Shown here: positions 26,970 to 33,603 of the stretch, in pieces | Layout: the number at the start of each line of letters is the position of its first letter | Position numbering within the stretch: position 1 is the stretch's first letter | Origin: Candidatus Rifleibacteriota bacterium | Lineage (GTDB): Bacteria > Muiribacteriota > Ozemobacteria > Ozemobacterales > Ozemobacteraceae | Assembly: GCA_012517355.1 (NCBI GenBank) | Contig: JAAYVD010000007.1 | Span: 1-33,603, forward strand | DNA length: 33,603 bases | Direction of reading: 5' to 3' | Notes under the pieces: generated by a model | What the model saw: the letters and a program-made list of their open reading frames with translations, nothing else | Told to the model about the DNA's origin: nothing | Databases searched by the model: none | Made by a program: the position numbers and the translations under genes

Positions 26970-27140
26970 CCGGCAGGCTCCCTCCCCGCCGCCGTGGGGA
27001 TGCCTTCCCTGGACTGGCGAGGCTGAGGGCCGGTTCTTCCCCGTCCGGGACGCCCCTCGGCCGACCGTTCATCAGGAGGTCCGCCGAATCGGGAAGGGGG
27101 ACCATCGGTCCCTGTTTGGGAACGAGAATCGTCGCGATGG

Positions 27141-27169
27141 TTCATTTTACCCCACCACCGTGGTATAAT
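27141..27169 (+). promoter_or_regulatory. sigma-70-type promoter of paralogue B
   Basis: A consensus TATAAT (27164-27169) with an extended TGG just before it, and a weak -35 box TTCATT (27141-27146) 17 bp upstream. The predicted start is near 27176, giving a leader of about 24 bases that includes GGAGGAG. The remainder of the 264-bp divergent gap (26936-27199) shows no gene. Confidence 0.7.
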
Positions 27170-27199
27170 TCCCCTTTCCAACCATGCCGGAGGAGCGAA

Positions 27200-30184
27200 A
27201 TGCGCCGTCAGGAACTGACCGAGATTTTCCGCCGCCACAAAACCGACCAGGAGATCTTTCACGACCTCATGCCTCACCGCACCCGCGAAATCCTGCTGGT
27301 GGCGCCGCTCTACGAGGCATTCACGATCGAGCAGGACGGCCTGCTGTCGGAGATCGTGTTCGGGGAGTACACCCAACTCAATCTGCCGCTCGCCCCGCGG
27401 GTCACCAGCGTTTCATCCCGGGAGGAGGCCGTCCAGCGCCTGAAACTGCGCCATTTCGACCAGGTCATCATCATGAGCAACCCGACCCGCCAGAATTCGG
27501 TCGAAATCTGCAAGGCCATCCGGGCGGCCGCCCCCACCCTCCCGATCAGCCTCCTGATGAGCGACAATGCCGAACTGGTCGGGGTCTCCCAGAACCCCGA
27601 GTTCCGCCGGCACTTCGATCAGATCTTCGTCTGGAACGGCCATTCCGAGATCTTCCTGGCCATGGTGAAATGCATCGAGGACCGGCTCAACGTCGACAAC
27701 GACACCCGGCTCGGCGGAGTGCGGGTCATCCTTCTCGCCGAAAGCTCGATCCGCAGCTATTCGAGCCACCTTCCCCTGGTTTTTTCCGAGATCGTCAAGC
27801 AGACGCAGCGACTGATCGGCGAGGAACACCTCAACGGCGTGAAGAAGATCCTTCGCATGCGCGCCCGCACCAAGGTCCTGCTCGCCACCTCTTTCGCCGA
27901 GGCCGTTTCCCTCACCGAGGCCTACCGCGACAATCTCCTGGCCGTCTTCACCGATCTCCAGCTGGCGGGGGGGCCCACGGGACAGGAACCTTCCGGCCTG
28001 CGACTGGCCCGGGAACTGCGGGCCACCAGACCCACCCTTCCCATCCTTCTGCTGTCCTCTTCGCCGGACGCCCCGCGGCTGGCCGAGGAACTGGGCGCGA
28101 CCTGTCTCAATACCCTGTCGGAGACCTCCGGGAAGGAGTTGGCCAACTTCTTTTCGACCAACCTCGGGTTCGGCGATTTCATCTTCCGCAACGCCCGCGG
28201 GGAGGAGATCGCGCGGGCCCGAAGCCTGGAAGACCTCACGTCCCAGGTCCGGGTGATCCCCGCCGAGTCCCTCGTCTACCACGCCACCCGCCACCATTTC
28301 TCATCGTGGCTGATGGCCCGCGGCGAGATCCTGACCGCCCAGATGGTCTTCCGCATGAAGGTGGACGACTTCCAGAACCCCGAAGGGTTGCGCAGCTACC
28401 TGCTGAGCATGGGGAAAGTCCTGCAGGAAGAGCACAACCGGGGCAAGGTGGTCCCTTTCGAGAACTGCGGCTTCGGCCCCGAGCACACCATCGCCCGCCT
28501 CGCCGGGGGCTCGCTCGGCGGCAAGGGGAGGGGCATCGCCTTTCTCAATTCCCTCCTGGGGAACTCCAACCTGGGTTCCCGGATTCCCGAAATCATGATC
28601 CGGATCCCCCAGACGGCCATCATCGGCATCGACGAGTTCACCCGGTTCCTGGAGACCAACCGCCTCCAGAGCGTCGTCGCCACCGCCCAGGACGAAGCGA
28701 CCGTCAAACGGCGGTTCCTGGCGGGAAAAATCAGCCCCCAGCTCGAGGAGAAACTCCGGGCCTATCTGGACAAGGCCCGCTATCCCCTGGCGGTCCGCTC
28801 CTCGGGACTCCTCGAGGATTCCGTTTCCCACCCGTTGTCCGGGCTGTATCAGACCTTCTTCCTGCCCAACAACCATCCCGACCCGGCGGTCCGCCTCGAT
28901 CAACTCACCGAAGCCATCAAACTGGTCTACGCTTCGGCCCACTCCCCCAGTGCCCATGCATATTTCGATGCCATCCAATACAAGATCGAGGAAGAGCGGA
29001 TGGCCGTCATCATCCAACAACTGGTGGGAACCGACTACGGGACCCGGTTCTATCCTCACCTGTCGGGGGTCGCCCAATCCTACAATTTCTACCCCTATTC
29101 CTACATCGAACCCTCCGACGGCGCGGGCCTGGCCGCCGTCGGCCTGGGCCGATACGTGGTGGGCGGGGAGCGCAGTTTCCGGTTCTGCCCGGCGTATCCC
29201 CACCTGGAACTGGCCGCGCCGGAAGACATGGTCAAGGATACCCAGACCCACTTCTACGCTCTCGATCTGGCGCCGCGTCCGATCGACCTGTTCAAGGGAG
29301 AGGACATGACCCTGCTGACCCTCGGTCTCCCCGAGGCGGAGGCCGACGGCGCCCTGACCTACTCCGCCTCCGTCTGGAACCATGCGGACCAGCGGCTGGA
29401 GGCCGGCCTGCATCGGGCGGGCCCGCGGGTGATCAACTTCGCCTACCTGCTGAAATACCAGAAGTATCCGCTGGCCCAAGCCATCCAGGAGGTCCTGGAC
29501 GTGGCCAGGCTGGCCATGGAAAGCCCGGTCGAGGTGGAGTTCGCGGTGAACCTGCAGGACCCGGCGGCCAACGGAGGCCCCTGCTTCTATCTGCTTCAGG
29601 TCAAGCACCTGCTGCGGGAACAAAAGGATTGCACCATCGAACTCGGAGATACCGAGGCGGCCGACATCTTCCTGCTCACCCACCATGGGATGGGCAACGG
29701 GGTGGTGGACGACGTGACCGACGTGGTGTGGGTGGATCCCGAGCGGTTCAATCGCGCGCGCACGGAAGAGATGGCCCGCGAGGTCGAAAGGATCAACGGG
29801 GCCCTCAAGGCCGCCCGCCGCAAATGCCTCTTGCTGGGACCCGGCCGCTGGGGAACCCGGGACCGGTGGCTCGGCATCCCCATCAACTGGCCCCAGATTT
29901 CCCAGGCCCGGGTCATCGTGGAGTATGCCCTCGAAGATTTCCAGGTGGATCCTTCGCTGGGCTCACATTTCTTCCACAACGTCACGTCCATGAACATCGG
30001 CTATTTCACGGTACCCTACGGGGATCCCCCCAACCGCATCGACTGGACCTGGTTACGCGGGCAGCCGATCCAGGACCGTGGCGAGTATTTCGTCCACACC
30101 GCCCTGGAGACCCCCCTGAAAGTGGTCATGGATGGCCGAAAGAGCCTGTCGGTGATCCTGAAAAACGGTACACCGACCATTTGA
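27200..30184 (+). CDS. receiver-like / PEP-pyruvate-binding fusion protein (paralogue B)
   Basis: This 994-residue protein is collinear with paralogue A (20378-23356). It shares HDLMP, FVWNGHSEIFLAMVK, GSLGGKGRG, VRSSGLLEDS, HPLSGLYQTFFLPNN and GPGRWGTRDRWLG. Its second receiver keeps the phospho-Asp position (D252, VFTDL) but reads LLAESS where A has LLVEDS, and LNTLSE where A has VNKNSE, so the conserved Lys and part of the acidic pocket are lost. As in A, no phosphohistidine or PEP-barrel domain is seen; an ATP-dependent regulatory or phosphotransfer role is an inference. The ATG at 27200 has GGAGGAG close upstream; an ATG at 27116 lies before the TATAAT box and is rejected. It is followed by gdhA with a separate promoter. 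Confidence 0.85.
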   Translation: MRRQELTEIFRRHKTDQEIFHDLMPHRTREILLVAPLYEAFTIEQDGLLSEIVFGEYTQLNLPLAPRVTSVSSREEAVQRLKLRHFDQVIIMSNPTRQNSVEICKAIRAAAPTLPISLLMSDNAELVGVSQNPEFRRHFDQIFVWNGHSEIFLAMVKCIEDRLNVDNDTRLGGVRVILLAESSIRSYSSHLPLVFSEIVKQTQRLIGEEHLNGVKKILRMRARTKVLLATSFAEAVSLTEAYRDNLLAVFTDLQLAGGPTGQEPSGLRLARELRATRPTLPILLLSSSPDAPRLAEELGATCLNTLSETSGKELANFFSTNLGFGDFIFRNARGEEIARARSLEDLTSQVRVIPAESLVYHATRHHFSSWLMARGEILTAQMVFRMKVDDFQNPEGLRSYLLSMGKVLQEEHNRGKVVPFENCGFGPEHTIARLAGGSLGGKGRGIAFLNSLLGNSNLGSRIPEIMIRIPQTAIIGIDEFTRFLETNRLQSVVATAQDEATVKRRFLAGKISPQLEEKLRAYLDKARYPLAVRSSGLLEDSVSHPLSGLYQTFFLPNNHPDPAVRLDQLTEAIKLVYASAHSPSAHAYFDAIQYKIEEERMAVIIQQLVGTDYGTRFYPHLSGVAQSYNFYPYSYIEPSDGAGLAAVGLGRYVVGGERSFRFCPAYPHLELAAPEDMVKDTQTHFYALDLAPRPIDLFKGEDMTLLTLGLPEAEADGALTYSASVWNHADQRLEAGLHRAGPRVINFAYLLKYQKYPLAQAIQEVLDVARLAMESPVEVEFAVNLQDPAANGGPCFYLLQVKHLLREQKDCTIELGDTEAADIFLLTHHGMGNGVVDDVTDVVWVDPERFNRARTEEMAREVERINGALKAARRKCLLLGPGRWGTRDRWLGIPINWPQISQARVIVEYALEDFQVDPSLGSHFFHNVTSMNIGYFTVPYGDPPNRIDWTWLRGQPIQDRGEYFVHTALETPLKVVMDGRKSLSVILKNGTPTI

Positions 30185-30209
30185 CAACCGGGGGGGCCAC
30201 AGGTATCAT
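30181..30209 (+). promoter_or_regulatory. strong sigma-70-type promoter of gdhA
   Basis: A perfect -35 TTGACA (30181-30186), a 17-bp spacer and -10 TATCAT (30204-30209). The -35 box overlaps the stop codon of paralogue B. The predicted leader is about 95 bases long. Confidence 0.7.
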
Positions 30210-30217
30210 GCTCTTGC

Positions 30218-30253
30218 GGTTCTTTTTTCCCCGGCAACGGGGTCTTTTGAACC
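30218..30253 (+). promoter_or_regulatory. hairpin at the 5' end of the gdhA leader
   Basis: CCCCG (30229-30233), loop GCAA and CGGGG (30238-30242) make a tight stem. Outer GGTTC (30218-30222) and GAACC (30249-30253) can extend it across T-rich internal loops. TCTTTT follows the inner stem, so it could terminate readthrough from paralogue B or act as an attenuator or stabiliser for gdhA. Confidence 0.5.
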
Positions 30254-30268
30254 ACCCGGGACCGGTGA

Positions 30269-31645
<1,377 letters not shown>

Positions 31646-31678
31646 TCCCCATCATCCTTCTGTAGCAACCATTACTCC

Positions 31679-31712
31679 AACGGCGCCGGTCCTGCGGCGC
31701 CGTTTTTTTTTT
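31679..31712 (+). terminator. Rho-independent terminator of gdhA
   Basis: Perfect 10-bp stem AACGGCGCCG (31679-31688) and CGGCGCCGTT (31695-31704) with a six-base loop, running into a stretch of ten T residues (31703-31712). Confidence 0.95.
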
Positions 31713-31858
31713 CTCCCGGCCAACGGTCGTGTCCAGCCCCCGAGGGGCAGGACCGTGGAAGGGTGAGGAGGGATGTTTCCGGGGCGAGGAAGGGCGCCCG
31801 GATTCCGGGGAGAGGGTTCCTTGCACGGTCCGCCCCTCTGAGGTAAGGTGGGGAAAGC

Positions 31859-33603
31859 GTGCCACCGAGCGCCACGAGAGGAAATCCGGGCCTTTTCCCG
31901 CCCCCCGGCCAGGGAGGCGGCGAAACCGGCATCCCCGAGGCCCGCCCCGGCACCCCGGGCCGGCCGTGGGTGGTCGGGCTCCTGCTTCCCTTCCTGCTGT
32001 CGGTGCTGCCGTTCATCGTGCTCACCTCCGAATCCCGCGCGCTGCGCAACCGCCAGCGGGAGGACCAGCAGCAGGACTGGATGGAGCGGGCCCGCCGCGT
32101 CCTGGAGCGGATTCCCGAACGGACCGCGCTTCCCTTCTGGGTCGAACGGGCGGCACAGCGCCTGCAGGAGGAGTTCGGCCAGGCGATCGGCCCCGGGCCG
32201 GTCACCGAAGCCTCGTTCCGCCGGGCCCTGCGCAGGGCGGCGGCCCGCACCCGGCTGCCCGCCGGCCGGCAGTCCTCGCTGTGGGCGGCTTTCTATCCCG
32301 ATCCGGCGATGCAGCAGGATCCGGTCCTGCTCTCCGGGGATGGTTTCGCCACCGGCTACCGCTTCGTGATGAACCGCATCCTGACCGAGGTCGGCCGGGA
32401 AGCCGCCAGCCTGCCCAGCCAACTGCATACCGAGACGTGGGAGCCCAGGCTGCAGGCCACCTTCGGCGAATCGGCCGTCAGCGAGCTGTTCGCCCCGGGC
32501 TCGCGCGGGAAGGGATTCTCGGCGATCACCCAGGGGAAGCAGGCGGTCGCCTTGTGGAACCTGCTGAAGGTCGGCGGCCGGACGGTCGGGGCGTTCCTGC
32601 TGGTGTTCCCCTACCCGCCCCAGTCCGAACTCCTGGCCACCCGCCTGTTGCTGCACCACTGGGACGAGGTCTTCCCCGCCCAGGGGTTCCGGCCCGCCTT
32701 CCTCCCCCTGCCGGGGGCGTTCCCCGAACCCCGCTCCCCCTGGCTGTCTCCCGACCTCGCCCGCCCGGGGGCCAGGCGGCTGGCGCGGATGCTCCTCCGC
32801 CAGTCGTTTTCCCGGCCGCCCCGCCGCGGCGCGCCCCTGGGCCGCACCATCCTGCCGGCCGACCGCACCCTGGAGATCACCGAGTGCGACGGGTGGTGGG
32901 CCCTGCTGGGCGTTCCCTCCCTGTGGATGCGGCACCTGCCGGCCGTCATCGGCCCCGCCCCGCCCGCCCCCCCCATTTTCCTGGAACGGCTGGCGGCGGG
33001 CTACGGGTTCGCGCTGCTGGCCGGGTGGCCTCTGCTGCTGGCGTGGGCCGGCCTGGGCGGCCGCCTGCCCACCCCCGGCATCCGGCTCGAGCTGATCCTC
33101 TGGTTCGCCGGCCTGGTGGCGACCCCGTTGGCGCTGATCCTGGGCGCCGGCGGGAAACTGTCGCTGAACCTCCGATCCAACCGGGAGGCGCAGCTGCTGC
33201 GGGCGGTGGAAGGCCGGCTGCTCGACCTCGAGACCGGCAGCGGCCGCCTGGCCAACCGGTTCCTCAGCCTCTGCCGCGCGGTGGCCGCCACGCCCGGGCT
33301 GGGCGCGACGATGGAAGACCTCGAGGGGCGGCCGGCCGGCCAGGTGCGGGAGCGGGGCGACCGCCTGCTGGAGGGCCTTTCCCAGACCTGCCGGCAGGGG
33401 GGAATGAACCTCATCGGCCTCTTCCTCTTCGGGCCCCACGGCGGCCTCCGGCGGATCGAGCCGGGGCACATCCCGTCCCAACGGGCGGCCGACAACCTGG
33501 GAGCGTTCCACGAGGCGATCGCCCTCGAGCTGCTGCAGTCCTCCGGCCCCGCCTCCCCGACCGGGGCGGCGGCGGCGGCGGCCGCGACGGCGGCCGCGAC
33601 GGC
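31859..33603 (+). CDS. N-terminal part of a second cyclase-type membrane sensor (runs off the window)
   Basis: An open frame of 581 codons with no stop before the window end. An in-frame TAA at 31844 and an AAGGTGG ribosome site fix the start at GTG 31859; the first ATG would remove TM1. TM1 is at about 37-56 (WVVGLLLPFLLSVLPFIVL), with two more TMs near 33000-33060 and 33080-33150. The sequence is collinear with residues 31 to about 640 of the giant cyclase: WVERAAQRL, LWNLLKVGGRTVGAFLLVFP, FRPAFLPL and LVATPLALILGAG all have counterparts. It probably continues into HAMP and cyclase domains to the right. It lacks the 95-residue insertion of its relative but ends in an Ala/Thr repeat of its own. 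Confidence 0.8.
   Translation, partial: MPPSATRGNPGLFPPPGQGGGETGIPEARPGTPGRPWVVGLLLPFLLSVLPFIVLTSESRALRNRQREDQQQDWMERARRVLERIPERTALPFWVERAAQRLQEEFGQAIGPGPVTEASFRRALRRAAARTRLPAGRQSSLWAAFYPDPAMQQDPVLLSGDGFATGYRFVMNRILTEVGREAASLPSQLHTETWEPRLQATFGESAVSELFAPGSRGKGFSAITQGKQAVALWNLLKVGGRTVGAFLLVFPYPPQSELLATRLLLHHWDEVFPAQGFRPAFLPLPGAFPEPRSPWLSPDLARPGARRLARMLLRQSFSRPPRRGAPLGRTILPADRTLEITECDGWWALLGVPSLWMRHLPAVIGPAPPAPPIFLERLAAGYGFALLAGWPLLLAWAGLGGRLPTPGIRLELILWFAGLVATPLALILGAGGKLSLNLRSNREAQLLRAVEGRLLDLETGSGRLANRFLSLCRAVAATPGLGATMEDLEGRPAGQVRERGDRLLEGLSQTCRQGGMNLIGLFLFGPHGGLRRIEPGHIPSQRAADNLGAFHEAIALELLQSSGPASPTGAAAAAAATAAAT
33561..33603 (+). repeat. GCG/GCC/ACG triplet tract encoding Ala-rich repeat
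   Basis: The last 43 bases are GGCGGC-type triplets and two copies of GCGACGGCGGCC, read as Ala runs with Thr. The tract begins where the relative at 1812 has a variable segment (LGVRPAAGGQKATALGAMA), and it is cut by the window end. Confidence 0.7.

Noticed and set aside
27116-27199. Earlier ATG for paralogue B
   Set aside because: The TATAAT promoter lies inside this stretch, the extension is not shared with paralogue A, and the ATG at 27200 has a strong ribosome site.

Overview
The window is a high-GC, gene-dense bacterial chromosome segment. No rRNA, tRNA, CRISPR array or transposase gene was recognised. The taxon cannot be fixed from sequence alone. A DapL lysine branch, large fused signalling proteins, receiver-like/PEP-synthase-like hybrids and GC-rich in-frame insertions suggest a deep-branching environmental anaerobe (a Riflebacteria/Ozemobacteria-like lineage is a guess only). 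Layout, left to right: (1) 1-1357, a 137-bp tandem repeat, a promoter, a secreted ankyrin-repeat protein and its terminator. (2) 1500-1750, an intergenic 81-bp minisatellite, then a 2,311-residue tandem nucleotidyl cyclase (1812-8747). Its two cyclase domains have lost complementary catalytic residues, so together they could form one active site, as in mammalian membrane adenylyl cyclases. The same 81-bp repeat lies in frame inside this gene in the opposite orientation. (3) 9185-15890 on the minus strand, thrA, thrB, thrC and dapL of the aspartate family. ThrB and ThrC carry low-complexity in-frame insertions. (4) 15991-19074 minus, a three-gene ABC exporter (ATPase and two permeases), one permease with a 60-bp in-frame minisatellite. 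It is followed by a DUF155/RMD1-like membrane-anchored protein (19130-20239). (5) 20378-30184, a signalling block: a soluble histidine kinase and an NtrC-type sigma-54 activator (minus, ATGA overlap); downstream of them a near-consensus sigma-54 promoter with a perfect 12-bp-arm palindrome about 87 bp upstream; then a small Cys-rich protein and a 992-residue receiver-like/PEP-binding protein. A paralogue of the last protein is transcribed divergently from the kinase under a sigma-70-type promoter. (6) 30311-31712, glutamate dehydrogenase with a strong promoter and a perfect terminator. (7) 31859 to the end, a GTG-started gene running off the window, homologous to the N-terminal part of the giant cyclase. 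How the parts work together: the kinase/activator pair probably switches on the Cys-rich/PEP-binding operon through sigma-54, while the paralogue is expressed separately. The aspartate-family genes supply threonine and diaminopimelate/lysine. Several genes share a habit of gaining GC-rich segments with unit lengths divisible by three (60 and 81 bp), which keeps the frame open. The homologue at the right end shows directly that at least one such segment is an insertion.
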